Positions 1 to 11,140 of a stretch of 64,000 nt of DNA are shown here, one piece after another. Source of the DNA: Diphasiastrum complanatum (lineage: Eukaryota; Streptophyta; Lycopodiopsida; Lycopodiales; Lycopodiaceae). Within the stretch, counting starts at the first letter, position 1. Each line of letters begins with the position of its first letter. The position numbers were made by a program, and so were the translations under genes. The DNA lies in assembly GCA_029204225.1 (NCBI GenBank), contig CM055095.1, positions 51,743,836-51,807,835 on the forward strand. Direction: 5' to 3'. Below the pieces are notes generated by a model. That model was not told where the DNA came from, did no database searches, and saw only the letters and a program-made list of their open reading frames with translations.

Positions 1-52
1 TAACCACGCCCCTACCTCCTCTCCCTGACCGACTAGCATGGACTAGGTAGCG

Positions 53-162
53 GGCATGAGCAGGCCCGCTACTGCGTATAGCAGGTAGTCAGTACCTACC
101 GAGCCGCGGAGGCGGCGAGGTAGGTACGATTACTTGGTACGTGGTAGCGGGCCTGCTCACGC
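53..162. repeat. Nested inverted repeat (foldback)
   Basis: The outer arms at 53-73 and 142-162 are reverse complements with one mismatch. Inner 9-bp arms at 92-100 and 119-127 pair inside them. The single strand would form a stem-loop of about 110 nt around a GC-rich core. It may be the terminus of a foldback or MITE-like element, but no target duplication is visible because the window starts just upstream. Confidence 0.7.
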
Positions 163-219
163 CCACTACCGGACGTAATTATCACCTAATTATCCTGCTC
201 ACACCCGCTGTCGGTGGAA

Positions 220-490
220 GAGGACAGATGGCAGGAGAGGAGGAGAGAGATCGGTGGAGGAGAAGAGATGGCAGGAGAGCAGGAGGAGAGATGGCAGCAG
301 AGGAGAGCGAGCGGAAGAGAGAGAAAGGAGGTGGGACGCGGAATAGGGAGGGAGGCGGAAGAGAGATAAGAGGGAGGGAGGCAGAATAGGAAGGAAGAAT
401 GGACTTGGAGGGCGGCAGCATGTAGTGATGGAAGGGAGGAAGAGGGGAGGGAGGCGCAAGAGAGAGAGAGGCGCAATAGAGAAAGAGGGT
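220..490. repeat. Purine-rich degenerate repeat tract
   Basis: About 270 bp of GAGG/AGAG-rich sequence in which a unit like 'gagatggcaggagag' recurs imperfectly. All apparent reading frames here are low-complexity Arg/Glu/Gly or Ser/Pro/Leu strings, so I do not call genes. Confidence 0.6.
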
Positions 491-494
491 GGCA

Positions 495-523
495 TGATGG
501 CAGGTACCTGGTACCTGCCATCA
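495..523. repeat. 29-bp perfect palindrome
   Basis: Two 14-bp arms (TGATGGCAGGTACC and its reverse complement) flank a single central T. Such a long perfect palindrome can be a transposon end or a hairpin. It sits immediately after the purine tract. Confidence 0.75.
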
Positions 524-646
524 ATAGCTTTTTTAAAAAAGAAGGCAATAAAATATGGCTCTGAACATGTGTGTTCAGAGTCAATCAAAATTTGACACAT
601 TATTAATATGTATGCCCATGATAATTACGAAGTAGAGAAATGTCAC

Positions 647-850
647 TGACTGTCCGGTGAGAAATCTCGACCGACTGCCCGGTGAGAAATCTCGACCGAA
701 TGTCTGGTGAGAAATCTCGACCGACTGCTTGCTTGGAAATCTCGACCAACTGCCTACTGGAAAATCTCGACCGACTGCCTACTGAGAAATCTCGACCGAC
801 TGCCTGGTGAGAAATCTCGCCAGAACGCCTGGTAACAAATCTGGACCGAG
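647..850. repeat. 25-bp minisatellite, about 8 units
   Basis: Direct tandem units of 25 bp built on 'gagaaatctcgac' plus 'cgactgcc(t/c)ggt'. Units differ by a few substitutions and decay towards 850. Related 'ctcgaccgagcc' pieces return at about 1555-1700, so the array or its parent element was once longer. The units have no CRISPR-like spacers. Confidence 0.85.
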
Positions 851-962
851 CCTTTCGCTCACGTGAAATTAGTTTTTAAATTTTTACAAAGGAAATGGTG
901 ATGCCTCGTAGAATGTAATCTGTGGGGCAAATTTTTTTTTGACAAATTTTCGTTTTTTACAT

Positions 963-1130
963 GCACCTTCTGCCCGGAAGGTGCGTGTAAAAAAAAGTTT
1001 ACGTCAAAAAAACAAAGAAAAAAAAAATGGAAAAACGGAATTCACGGAAGGGAAGGGCCGGCTCCTTGGTCCTTCCGCCTGCGGAAGACCGTGCGCCCTC
1101 GGGCGCACACTCTTCCGTGGCGGAAGGGCC
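963..1130. repeat. Cluster of perfect hairpins
   Basis: A hairpin with 8-bp arms (GCACCTTC/GAAGGTGC) sits near 963-982. Three more lie back to back at 1072-1087 (7-bp arms), 1091-1108 (8-bp arms GTGCGCCC/GGGCGCAC) and 1112-1126 (6-bp arms). The last three also sit inside a longer imperfect stem, about 1069-1080 with 1119-1130. Open frames across this DNA are probably by-products of the GC-rich palindromes. Confidence 0.65.
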
Positions 1131-2060
1131 TCGGAGCAGGACCTTCGCCCCCCCCCGCAATTTGAACAGAGTCGAGCAGTTCAATTTCATCGTCCACCCT
1201 GTCATTCAAGTTCGAACGACACATTACTTGTAGTTCCTCCCTTAACCTCCTGTAAAACACCTGCCAACAATCTGGAACCTACAAACGATTGGAAAACTGC
1301 CACCGATCTGCTACAAACGACCTGCACACAAAACAAAATCTCCATTTACGATCTCTAACAGAGCCCTACATGCCGCAAAGCCAACCACAAGCCATCACAA
1401 AGAAGAGACAAAATAAATCTAGGGCTCTTCTCCACGAGTTCAAACCCAGCCATAACACTAAATTTTAAAAAAAACCCTACACTCTCAACATCCCTTGACC
1501 CCCTATCTGATTCCACAAGCAAAAAAAAAAACAAAAAAGCGAGGCCCTGCAAACCCATCTCGACTGAGCCCCCGCCTCAGATTTCGACCGACTAGTTTAC
1601 ACTCCACCTCGCCCGAGCCCACGCCTCAAATCTCGACCGAATACTTTACATTCCATCTCGACTGAGCCCCAGCGGAGTCTAGTCTCGACCGAGCCAAACC
1701 CCTGACACCTCATCCGACCCTAACAAAACAAAGAACAAATCGTATTCAACTTTGTTTTTTTAACACCCCCATTACCCTAGCACACCCATTACCCAACAAC
1801 TAACTGACATATGACCAAGATCCTACCCTTACCAACTAACCAGAGTTCAAAAAAAAAAAACAAAAAAAAAAAAACCCAATACCCCAAAACCCAAAACTCA
1901 AAAGCAACAAAAAACCCATATAAAAAAAAAAAAAACCAAAAAAAACCAAAAAACACACCTTACCCAATGAAACACCATCATGATCCCCATTCAACAAACG
2001 ACTATCCACTTGAAATGGTGTCCCCTATGTTTGACGAAATCTGACGTCATAGGTCCTCTC
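1131..2060. other. No gene seen; A-rich spacer
   Basis: The segment 1131-1800 is unremarkable apart from scattered 'ctcgaccga' pieces related to the upstream minisatellite. 1800-1960 is very A-rich with long A runs. I find no homology-bearing reading frame. Confidence 0.5.
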
Positions 2061-2062
2061 GA

Positions 2063-2366
2063 ATGACATCACACGTCCACAAGCCATGCAGAAACCCATT
2101 CGAGAGCCGAGAACATGACAGAGCTAAGTCTTCACATGCACGAGCCCATTTTTATGGTGCGGAACCCTCACAGGCCAGAACACACCTTAATGGCACTTTT
2201 GCTACTCCCGAAGCTCATATTGAAAAGAGAACTCCGAAATTTGATCTACCCAAGGTCGGACCCTCAAAGATTCTTGCAAATCTTTGAGAATGCATGCGAC
2301 GTGTATGGCGAAACACCTAACGACGCTATGGTCCAATTGTGTAACTTTGGTTGTCGCAAGATATAG
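2063..2366 (+). pseudogene. Gag-like fragment of an LTR retrotransposon
   Basis: Around 2240-2350 the frame reads as a piece of gypsy-type gag: a 'DPQRFLQIFENAC' segment then 'MVQLCNFG', in the place where gag proteins have 'DPexFLxxFExaC' followed by a helical capsid stretch. It is only about 80 residues, has no start or zinc knuckle, and runs straight into a copia fragment on the other strand at about 2366. A tentative call from a short motif. Confidence 0.4.
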
Positions 2367-3080
2367 TAGTCGCATCCACCTGTGGTTGACCTAAATCAAC
2401 AAGCAATCTTTGTAACCATACCGCTTCTTGTGTAGCATTGCTGAGTGCATGATATTCAGCTTCTGTAAAAAATAAGACTATTGTAGATTGTTTTTTGTTG
2501 CTCCATGAAGCTACAGTTGTACCATCACTGATATATCTTCTGTCATCAATATTATTTGTCCAATTGGCATCTGTGTAACCTACCAACATTGGCACTTCAG
2601 GTTGATCATACTTCAAACCAAAATTCAATGTCCCTCAAATGTACCTGAGAATGCGTTCAGTAGACTTTCAGTGTGCTTGACTAGGTTCTTGCATAAATTG
2701 ACTTACAATACCAATAACATAAGAAATATCAGGTCGTGTGTGTGTGTGAAGTAAATCAAACTATCCACCAGCTACCTGTATAGATAAGCATCCACTTTTT
2801 CAGATTCATCATATGTAGTAAGCTTTGTATTGACATCCATCAGTGTGCTTAAAGGCTTACAATCCTACATATTGGACTTATAAAGCAAATCTTGTGCATA
2901 TTTGCTTTGTGTAAGAAAGACAACGTCTTTCTTTTGCCATACTTCAATGCCAAGACAATAGTGCATCAATCCTAGATCGCTCACGTCAAAAGCATTTGAA
3001 AGATCTAATTTGATTTCATCTAATAAGCTCTCATTACTTCTTGTAATAATCAAATCATCGACATACAAAAAAATGAGCAC
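2326..3080 (-). pseudogene. Ty1/copia RT-RNase H fragment
   Basis: The minus strand carries copia reverse transcriptase with the YVDDLII catalytic motif near 3060, then 'DLGLMHYCLGIEVW', and further on RNase H with 'GYTDANW', 'EAEYHALSNATQEAVWL' and 'CDNQS'. The frame between the two parts is broken (about 2640-2865), and the 5' two thirds of the polyprotein are missing. It ends abruptly at about 3085, where gypsy LTR-like sequence begins. A dead remnant. Confidence 0.9.
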
Positions 3081-3094
3081 TATATTTGAATCTT

Positions 3095-3290
3095 GCCTTA
3101 AACAACCGATGCAACGATGCTAAGGGCCTGGTGTTCATCTCTATAAGGGCGACACTCAGTGCCATTGTAACTACACAGAGATTCATCCATCAATAGAGAG
3201 AAGAGAGCCAGTTTCTATAAGCTTGTACATTCCTTTCCTCTATTATCTGTTACAGTTACGCTTCTTAACGAAGTAATTTTTAAGCTAAGG
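3095..3290 (+). mobile_element. Diverged gypsy LTR fragment (U3/R part)
   Basis: This piece matches the middle of the 3' LTR at about 24530-24670. Shared stretches are the TATA-like 'tctataagg(g/t)cgacact', 'gtgccattgta', 'atcaatagagag' and 'agtttctataagctt'. By eye it is clearly more diverged than the 5678-5793 piece, so it probably belongs to a related older element. Confidence 0.6.
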
Positions 3291-4009
3291 AAGTAAAAAA
3301 GGTAGCAACCTAGCATTTACTTGTGTCAAAGGAGTTTTTGGAGCCTTTGCTAATGGAATTTTTTGGGTGACCAGAGAAATCTAAGGGAGGAAGAAAATGA
3401 GACACTTGAGGGTAAATGTGATAGTGTTGTGTAATTTGGATTGGTAAATAATCCCTGTATAAAATTGCATAGCATGGGTTTATTGAATTCATTATTTTGA
3501 ATATCTATAGGACCATGAGTTTTGTTATGAGAAATTGTGACATGGAACGAGAATGACACTTGGTTCACATTTCTACTATAATGAGTCTTATTCCTAAGAG
3601 TTGGAACTCTCAGATGGTAGGAATTTGACAATGATAGTACCAACCAGATGGGTTGTTTATGTGACGGTAAAGCCATGTGCAGATTCTTGTTAAATCACAA
3701 TTTTGTAAATGGATTATTGCGATCCATTAGGAACAGATCTGGGGGTACTCTAGTACTTGGTGGAATAGATATGTGCATATCTGGTATTGGAAATCCATAT
3801 GGAGTTTTGAGATCTAGCAGGCTGTAAAGGTCGATCCAACCACATGGGTAATGAAACCTATTACACCAAAAGCTAATGATGGATCGTCCACCACTGATCA
3901 TACAATCGATTGCCCAAGGCAAGCCGGGGGAGGTCATTACGATTCTGCACAATGGCTAAAGTTTCCAAGATAGATCCACCCAAGGCACTTACCAACAAGA
4001 AGAACCAAG
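3291..4009. other. No gene recognised
   Basis: The sequence lies between an LTR fragment and gypsy pol. Open frames on the minus strand (about 3310-3950) show no domain or motif I recognise and are likely chance or decayed retroelement spacer. Confidence 0.4.
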
Positions 4010-5673
4010 TTGAGACAACGTTATAGCCAGGTGATCCGATGGAGCGATCTACCAGAGGAGGCCATAGCCATAGTGGATGTGGATATTCTCAATCATGAAG
4101 CGAATGTTGCACCAGTACCGAAGAAGGACAACAAGGATGAACCCAACTATGTGAGCAGAAAAGGAAAAAAGAAGGTGTTGGATTCCTTGAAGTCAGTTTG
4201 AATGGACCTAGACGCAGCGTCATCTTCTTCACATATGACTGATAACCCAAAGATTACGAGTTGGGCTAAGATCAATATGCTGAAGGAGGAATCCTACCGA
4301 ACACCAGTTCACGAGATGCTTAAGACCTTCAAGAATTACACCTTAGACGATGTATAAGTAATCATGATGCTGCAAGCCCAACGTGAACCTGATCAAAGTT
4401 AGGAACCAGCGGAACAAGTCTTTGAAGGACCTGTGCGAACGCAACCTATGAATCTAGCCAAACCAGGTGAAGAAGAAAAGATCGTACATGTGGGAGAACA
4501 GTTAACGCCCACTCAATTCAAAAGACTACGCTCGTTAATGGTGGAATACAAGGATTGTTTTGTTTGGAATTATAGTGATATGAAGGGTATTCCACCAACC
4601 GTAGTCTAGCATACCATACCCTTGGTGGATGGAGTAGTCCCCAAGGTAAGCCGTTACTATCGCTGCAACCCGAATTATACAGACTTGATCAAGCAAGAGT
4701 TGCAAAAATTACTAGATGCTGATTTCATCTATGAGATCGAGCACACAAAATGAGTGTCACCAATAGTCATAGTACCCAAGAAGAACGACAAAATGCGAAT
4801 CTGTGTGAACTTGAAAGCATTAAATACAGTCACCAAGAAGGATCATTTTCCTCTACCATTTACGGAAAGTGTTCTAGATAGAGTAGCAGGAGTGGAAGCC
4901 TACAGTTTCCTGGACGGCTTCAGTAGCTACAATTCACCTATCAGGTGAAAATAGTGCCGCAAGATCAGCACAAGACAACATTCACCACGGAATGGGGGAC
5001 CTATGCCTACAAGGTGATGCCGTTTGGACTTTGCAATGCCCCAAGTACCTTTCAGCGAGTTATGCAGACGACATTCAAAGAGTATTTGCAAATTTTTTTG
5101 GAGATTTTCTTGGATGATCTGTGTGTGCATGGACCTAACTCATAGCACTTATCCAACCTGGAGAAGGTGCTAAAGAAATGTCGTGAGTACCAGATATCCT
5201 TGAATGTAGAAAAGTGCCAGTTTTGGGTGACAAATGGGCTAATTCTCAGCCATATAGTATCCAGACACGAGATCGCCATGGACCTGTCAAAGATAAGGAT
5301 CATTGTCGATCTGCCACCACTAGGAATGATATGAGAATTCTACATTTTCATGGGTCATGCTAACTACTGCCGCATCTTCATTCTGGACTTTGCAGAGTTA
5401 GCACGACCAAACTACAAACTCATTGGACTGAGGAAGCCCTACAGGCTTTCCAGAAGCTTAAGGATGCATTGGTCTCAGTGCCAATATTATGCCCACCCAA
5501 TTGGTCCATAAAGTTTCATGTGCATACGGATGCATCGAAGTATGCAGTGGGAGCTGTCTTAACCCAACTAGGAGAACACAAAAGATTTTCCAATCCAATT
5601 TGCAAGCCGTCAGCTCAGTGATTCAGAGATAAATTATTTGACAACAGAGTGGGAGGCACTGACAATGATTTAT
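4010..5673 (+). pseudogene. Ty3/gypsy pol fragment (RT to RNase H)
   Basis: In order, with several stops and shifts: a linker ending in 'LMVEYKDCFVWNYSDMKGI' (4530-4600); RT start with 'SPIVIVPKKND' and 'RICVNLKALN' (4754-4830); 'KTTFTTEWGTYAYKVMPFGLCNAPSTFQRVM' landmarks (4970-5070); the catalytic 'FLDD' near 5110; a thumb region with 'HIVS' (about 5250); and RNase H ending in 'SDSEINYLTTEWEALTMIY' by 5673. It is cut off mid RNase H exactly where LTR sequence starts. Non-functional. Confidence 0.88.
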
Positions 5674-5677
5674 TTTT

Positions 5678-5793
5678 TACATACACTTATCAAACAAAAG
5701 AAGAGATTATTCTCTCTCTTGGGGAATGATCAAACCTTTTTTACTACTTAATTCATTGATTTTGTGAAAATCTATAACAACTAGGCCACCACA
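5678..5793 (+). mobile_element. 3' end of gypsy 5' LTR
   Basis: About 90% identical by eye to 25225-25336 (shared 'agaagagattattctctctc', 'cattgattttgtgaaaatct', terminal 'ggccaccaca'). The rest of the LTR is absent; gypsy RNase H from a different copy abuts it at about 5675. Confidence 0.85.
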
Positions 5794-5798
5794 TAGTT

Positions 5799-5816
5799 TG
5801 GCGCCGTCGCTGGGGA
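5799..5816 (+). other. Gypsy primer-binding site (tRNA-Asp type)
   Basis: The 18 bases starting TGGCGCCGTC and ending TGGGGA resemble the complement of a plant tRNA-Asp 3' end and lie 5 bp after the LTR terminus, as expected for Tat/Athila-like gypsy elements. The tRNA assignment is from memory. Confidence 0.75.
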
Positions 5817-5879
5817 GATGAATTTCATCTTTTGTAATATTTTAAAGTGTTAAGTCTAGGGATCTTCCTTATGTAACGC

Positions 5880-6806
5880 ATGCCAAGAACATACTCTCAA
5901 GCAACTATTGAACAGAAACGTTTAGAGCGTGCACAACGATTAGAAGCATATAGGAAATCTAGAGATTTCTATTTGCAGAATTTGCGAAATTCGCCAGTTA
6001 GAGCGAGATTAACACCTGAAGCGTTTAACGATCTTCTTAACGCTACTACAACGTTTGTAGATTCATTTGAGAAAAGGTCCTTAAAACACCAAGTTCTACA
6101 GACTCATCGGAATCAGATTCATCTGATTTCACTTTCGAACCAAGTTCAGACTCAAAATCTTCTTCATCAAAACCATCATTAGAGCGTAGTCTAGATCCTG
6201 ATCCTCCTAGTCCTCCTGATCTTCCTAGTCCTCCTAGTTCACCACCTGATAATATGGCGAATCCAGTGCCACCCACATCTACCAAAATCAGATACGATTT
6301 CTTTAAGAAATCATCGTCTGAAGATGCGGACAATTATTTGTCTCAGTTTGAATATATTACTATAGCAAATAAAGAACATAAAGATGAGGACAAAGTTAGA
6401 ATTTGGCCAGGTCTTCTGCGGAAGTAGGCTAGGATTTGGTACAGTCAATTAGTACCGAAAATGGTAGATACTTGGAACGCTTTAAAAGCAGCATTCCTTG
6501 AGCAGTTTAGGGAGATAGGATATTCCACTAGATTGTTAGCTCGGCTTAATTTTGTTGAGAAAAAGCCGAAGGAATCACTTAGAAAGTAGACTCATAGAGT
6601 TGAGAATTTAATAGGAAAATTAGGAGCCCAGTATCCGGTTCCTATGCAAAACGAATGGTTCTTGGGTGGCTTGCCTAAGAGAATGGATCGTTATTGTCGA
6701 CATGGATTGATGACCTCTTTGGAAGATGTCATTGCCTCTGCCGAAAATTACGAAACTTTTCTAATTTCTCGTAGACGGAAGAATGAGAGAAAAAGTAGTA
6801 AAAAGC
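5880..6806 (+). pseudogene. Gypsy gag, first part (interrupted)
   Basis: The start at 5880 follows the leader and opens a basic N-terminus 'MPRTYSQATIEQKRLERAQR'. After a shift near 6170 comes a Pro/Ser-rich stretch, then a capsid-like core: 'ADNYLSQFEYI', a 'W..L' helix, 'ALKAAFLEQFREIGYSTRLLARL' and 'LGGLPKRMDRYCRHGLMTSLEDVIASAENYE' (6340-6760). Internal stops at about 6426 and 6586 disable it. The frame is then cut by the DNA transposon whose terminal repeat starts at 6807; beyond its other end the frame continues open for about 30 codons and includes two closely spaced cysteine codons like a decayed zinc knuckle. Confidence 0.8.
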
Positions 6807-6841
6807 ACATTAGGAGAAATATGGGCTCAAAATGGGCCCTT
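6807..6841 (+). repeat. Left terminal inverted repeat
   Basis: Matches the reverse complement of 13650-13684 at 29 of 35 positions, including an uninterrupted 16-bp block ending GGGCCCTT and the outer 8 bp ACATTAGG. The base before it is C, giving CACATTAGG at this end, which recalls the CAC start of Transib and RSS ends; the other end has T there. Confidence 0.88.
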
Positions 6842-7222
6842 TAAGAAATTTCACTTTAGAGAGAGGTTACATAGAGAGAGAATGCAAACCGGTAACTTTT
6901 GGTCACGATTTTTTGAGTTTCCGGCCTTGCCCGACGTTTAACTAGTATAGTTAACTTCAGACAATAGCTAGTTTAGCATGAGATGTAATAACTTCTCTTC
7001 ATGCTCGTTCCAAAATTCGGGACTAGAGCTTTAAGACTGAAAATCTTGGTGTGCTCAATGCAAAAATTGAAGTGGGAGAGACAAAACTTTTGAAATCACT
7101 GTATGCTTATAGTGAAGGGACGATTTTTCAATGCGACATAAAGATTACAAAAGTAAGGAATGCTAGATCTATTCATATTGATTTACTGTAGGTAGATTCA
7201 TTTACATGATTGTAGCTTTAAC

Positions 7223-9843
7223 AATGGCAATGTTCCATTTGCATGTTGCTCTTCCGATGGAATGCACTCCAATTATTAAGAAAAATGCGAAAGTAGTAGA
7301 GAATGCTGCAACAATAGTTAGAGAATTGAGAATGAATAATCATATGAATATAGATTTGTGATGGATCAATTTATCCTAATGATCCAGCTACCAATTTGTG
7401 TCCAGATTTTAAGTCCGTAACTCATCTTCTCAGATATGTATGTGAAGGAAATAGCGGATTACTTGGATATTGTCAAAGGTTGCGTGATATTGGAATGCGT
7501 AGCATATCTTGTCTGAATCAACAATTACAATTTGCTAATCAACAATTACAACGTGCAAATAAACAATTGCTTCATTATGTGCAACACACTAGTGTTGAAA
7601 ACAATGCACTCAAGAATGCTATGTCAGAGTTGAATGCTACTATCACTACTCTTCGAGGATCAAACCAAGAAATGTTAGAATCCATGGAAAAGTTGCAATC
7701 CGAGAGTTTAAAATTTGTTGTTGATCTAAAAGTTATCAATAAGGCAATGATGAAAAGAAAAAGAAAGAGAGTACCGATGAAGAATATTGATGACCTATTT
7801 ACACATAGCGGCAATCAGAAAAAAAAAAATCCGAGCATTCAAGTATGTTGTCATCTACACTGTTTATTTGATTTGTATATGTCATTTAAGTTTGATTTGC
7901 AATTGATAACATGGATTATTTATTTATTAAACATAATTTGAGTTTCATATGTTTGTTACAGATCATGTTTGGTGGCAAAGAACTATTTAACAGATCATTC
8001 ATGCATTGGATCATCTTTAAGTCATGTTTTACCAAGAAAGTCAACAAAGGAAATGATAAAAAAATGCTCGGTTTGAAAAAATGAAAACTGTTTTGATTAA
8101 GGTTCAATCATACTTGGATGCGAATGTGATACAAGGTGCATGTGATGTATCTGGAATAAGCAGAAATGCTTATTCTACTTTTTTTAGAATAGTTAGAGAA
8201 GCTTTTTCCCAAGTGATGGTGAAGAAAATTAATCTTCTGCATCCATATCGGGTAAGATTAGCTAGAAACTTTTATAATGACGGAATGTTCAAATTAGTTG
8301 GCCAACCACTTCATATAACTGGATTATACAAATCAGAATATGGTGAGCTCAATTACAACGATTGCAATAATATTTTTCTTGATATTGAAAATGTTCTAAA
8401 ATACATTATTTGATTCTATAAACTAGACAAATATCAAGTAAATGGAAAGATCATTATTGTAATAAAATTGGATGAATCTGAAATCATCAAGGGTCAGAAG
8501 TTGGAACGTGTGAGTGTCACTTTGATGAACAAAATTTCAGATACAGATGATCGAACGTTTAGTGTTCAATCGGAAAATCACACATGGTGGTTGGCGACAT
8601 TCCAGGTATACATTTCAATTTTCATTTAGAATATCTATATTAACAATTCATACGTTACCAGTTTTTATTGACATGTCATACATTACTTGATTCTCTACAG
8701 GTCTTGAAAGAGGACCATAAAATACTATCATGGATATTTTTAAGAACAAATTATGACGAGATTATAAAGAGACATTTGGAGGGTGAGAAATTTACAATCG
8801 AAAACCATGGAAGTTTTCAAATTCAATGGCACCTTGCAGGAGATTTGAAAACATTAAAATGTATGTATAATGTCTCTCATGGGGCAACATCAAAACATCC
8901 ATGTCTTTATTGCATGAAGGATTGCTACAATATGAATTTGGGACGATCAACAAACACTGGCCCAACACGAGAAGCTGAAGATCCAAATATGAAAAGTATT
9001 CTGCCAATTCCATTAACATATGTTTATGCACATTGCATGCTGAGGTTCGTATTATTGAAAAACTAATTTACCTGCATATTCTACTAGATGGAATCATAAA
9101 CCAGAGTCAGTGGCTAAAGCAGCAATTAGGAGGTTGGAAATAGTTCTGTCAAATGCAAGACTACATAAAGGGAATGTCACGATTGAAAAAAGTGACAGAC
9201 TCTCCGGGAAAAAAGGAAACGTTCCTAATAAGCCATCAATTGGATGTGCTAAAGCAAGAAGATTCTTATCCAATCACACATGCAAAGAATCAAGTGTCAG
9301 ATACAAAATTTGGAGAGAAATTGTTCAAGCCACACGAACATTGTAAGGAAGTAATCGAGTGGAAAAGGGACAAGTGTGGACCAACTTAGACAAATTCATA
9401 GGTGTTATCAAAAAAGAAAATTTATCATCAGAAGATATGAGGACTTTGCAAAATCATTGCAGCACATTTGTAAAATCTGTACATGATTGTTGGGGAAAAG
9501 ACAGCGTTACTTATTACATGGTGCTAATCTATATCATTATCTAGTACTTTTCTCATTCAGGCTTATATTTTTTTCTACTGATGTAACTAATCAAAACTAT
9601 TGCTTGCAGCACATCCTTCTTCATCATGCAACTTATTTTGCAAAGGAATATGGGAGCTTAAGTATATGGTCATCACAAGGCATGGAAAAATCTCATTGGC
9701 AAGCAAGGGGAGCATTTCATAGAGCAACAAATCATGGATGACACAATTTAAGAAATAAATATTTAGTTCAACTTTTTCAGTGGTTTTACAGAAGAGCACA
9801 ATTTAGATATCAGGCTAAAAACTCACCAAGTATTACGATATTT
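7223..9843 (+). pseudogene. RAG1/Transib-like transposase, spliced and decayed
   Basis: Inferred exons are about 7223-7842, 7962-8605, 8701-9055, 9060-9520 and 9610-9843, mostly with good GT-AG borders. The first exon is a coiled-coil (repeated 'NQQLQ', heptads to residue ~120) with a Lys/Arg cluster. Later exons carry, in order: an Asp in 'VIKLDESE' (codon 8471-8473), an Asp in 'WHLAGDLKTLK' (8842-8844), the zinc-type 'CLYC' (8902-8913), 'AHCMLR' near 9030, and a Glu in 'SQGMEKSHWQ' (9685-9687). RAG1 shows the same order: D600, D708, C727/C730, a His-Cys and E962 in 'ASEGNES'. Stops (for example in 'ENVLKYII' and 'ATNHG') and shifts near 9055-9110 kill it. Similar large uncharacterised proteins occur in invertebrates, as I recall. 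The domain borders are my reading and no alignment was run. Confidence 0.55.
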
Positions 9844-9914
9844 TGAAAGGCATTCAAATTCATTACAAAAGAGAGATCTTTGTAATATATCAAAAATCTA
9901 TTACAAAAAATTAT

Positions 9915-10860
9915 TTAATTATCATCATCATCCTCTTCAAGATTCAGACGGATGGTATTGTCATGAAGGAATAATCTCCTTTCATATGGATCCAAAAATT
10001 CTAAATTTTTCCTCTTGCTCATATCAATGTAACTCGAATAAAGGGCCATTGTAGATGATCTTTTCGTAGTCTCATTGGGAGTATAACCCAATATCTTAAT
10101 AGCCAAGTCTCTCTTCACAAAAATTATTTTATATGTTTCTCTTGCGTATTTATGGCCTCCTAAACAAACTGATAATGATTTGATGGCCATAATGACAGTG
10201 GTTGCCTATGGATTATAAGATGAATGATATATACAAATCTCATTATTTTGAAAGTTTTTCAAATAATGAGATAAAGAAACATCTTTTCTCTCAGTTGATA
10301 CACCTCGGACGCCTCCATGTCTCATACCAAAGGCATCTATTTCAATAGCATCCTGTAGACGAGAAAAGAAAATAAATATTGAATGATATATAACACTGCA
10401 AAGTTTTTTCATAGGCTTTAGATTTTTCAATCATGGCCTCCAAGGCCTTGCCAGATTTCCAATTGCCATATTTATCATAATCTATCTAACTTTCAAGATC
10501 ATCATATGAGTAATCAACAATGTCAGAAAATTCTGATAAATTTTGAGCAAAAATTGAGAGGATTTCAAAAGACAAAAGCCATTCCTTTGATTAGAAGGCG
10601 ACATATTCTTTTGTGGAATGTACAAGGTCTTGAAAATGAATGAAACAAAAATTATCTATATCCAAAACATGAGTAATAATAATCTGAGAAAAATTATCAA
10701 GATAAGAAATTAAATTATAACGTTTCTCATAAACTAGCTTATCGATATCGAAGGGAGCAAACAAAATACTAGCAAAATACTCTAATTTGTCAGATGAAAT
10801 GTCACTGGCATTCAAAAAATCCATAAGTTTGTCATCTGAGGCCATGGAGGAACTAGCCAT
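9915..10860 (-). pseudogene. Minus-strand gene of the transposon, function unknown
   Basis: The start codon at 10858-10860 gives 'MASSSMASDDKLMDFLNASD', an acidic, helix-rich protein of about 90 codons to a stop near 10591. The same frame continues with tolerable composition to about 10400 ('SKAYEKTL'). After a splice-like AG near 10355 follows 'DAIEIDAFGMRHGGVRGVSTERKDVSLSHYL', one in-frame TAG (10206-10208), then a conserved-looking 'SLSVCLGGHKYARETYKIIFVKRDLAIKILGYTPNETTKRSS' and a Glu/Asp tail ending at 9915. A TATA-like box lies about 280 bp upstream. It converges tail-to-tail with the transposase, leaving about 70 bp between them. I recognise no family. It may be an accessory protein like those of other autonomous plant transposons, but that is a guess. 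Confidence 0.45.
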
Positions 10861-11140
10861 ATTGAATCCGATATCGGTTCAACGCGACAGATAAATATCG
10901 CTAGAGGAATAAAGCAAAGTGCGCGCGCTGATCCGATATGGTAAGGACGAGAAAGAAATTTCCGAAAAGCACTCGTCGGAAGTGGCTGATATCGATTCAG
11001 CGCGCCTGAATGAATACGAGCATGCACAACAAGGGATGGCGCGCGTCGATTCGATATCGCGAGAATGAAAAAAGAAAACAAGAAGGCTAGAGAGTTCAGA
11101 ATAAAAGATCACGGAATCGAAATATGGGAAGTCGGGCACA

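Noticed and set aside
182-600. Overlapping open frames on both strands
   Set aside because: They are low-complexity products of a purine-rich tract, present in several frames at once.
647-850. CRISPR array
   Set aside because: Units are contiguous and mutually degenerate with no unique spacers, no leader and no cas genes; the genome is eukaryotic.
939-1358. 139-codon open frame on the plus strand
   Set aside because: It runs through the hairpin cluster and repeats; composition is explained by the palindromes and no domain is visible.
6891-6960. First guess for the transposon's outer end
   Set aside because: Better and longer inverted repeats were found further out at 6807 and 13684, and the gag frame resumes exactly beyond them.
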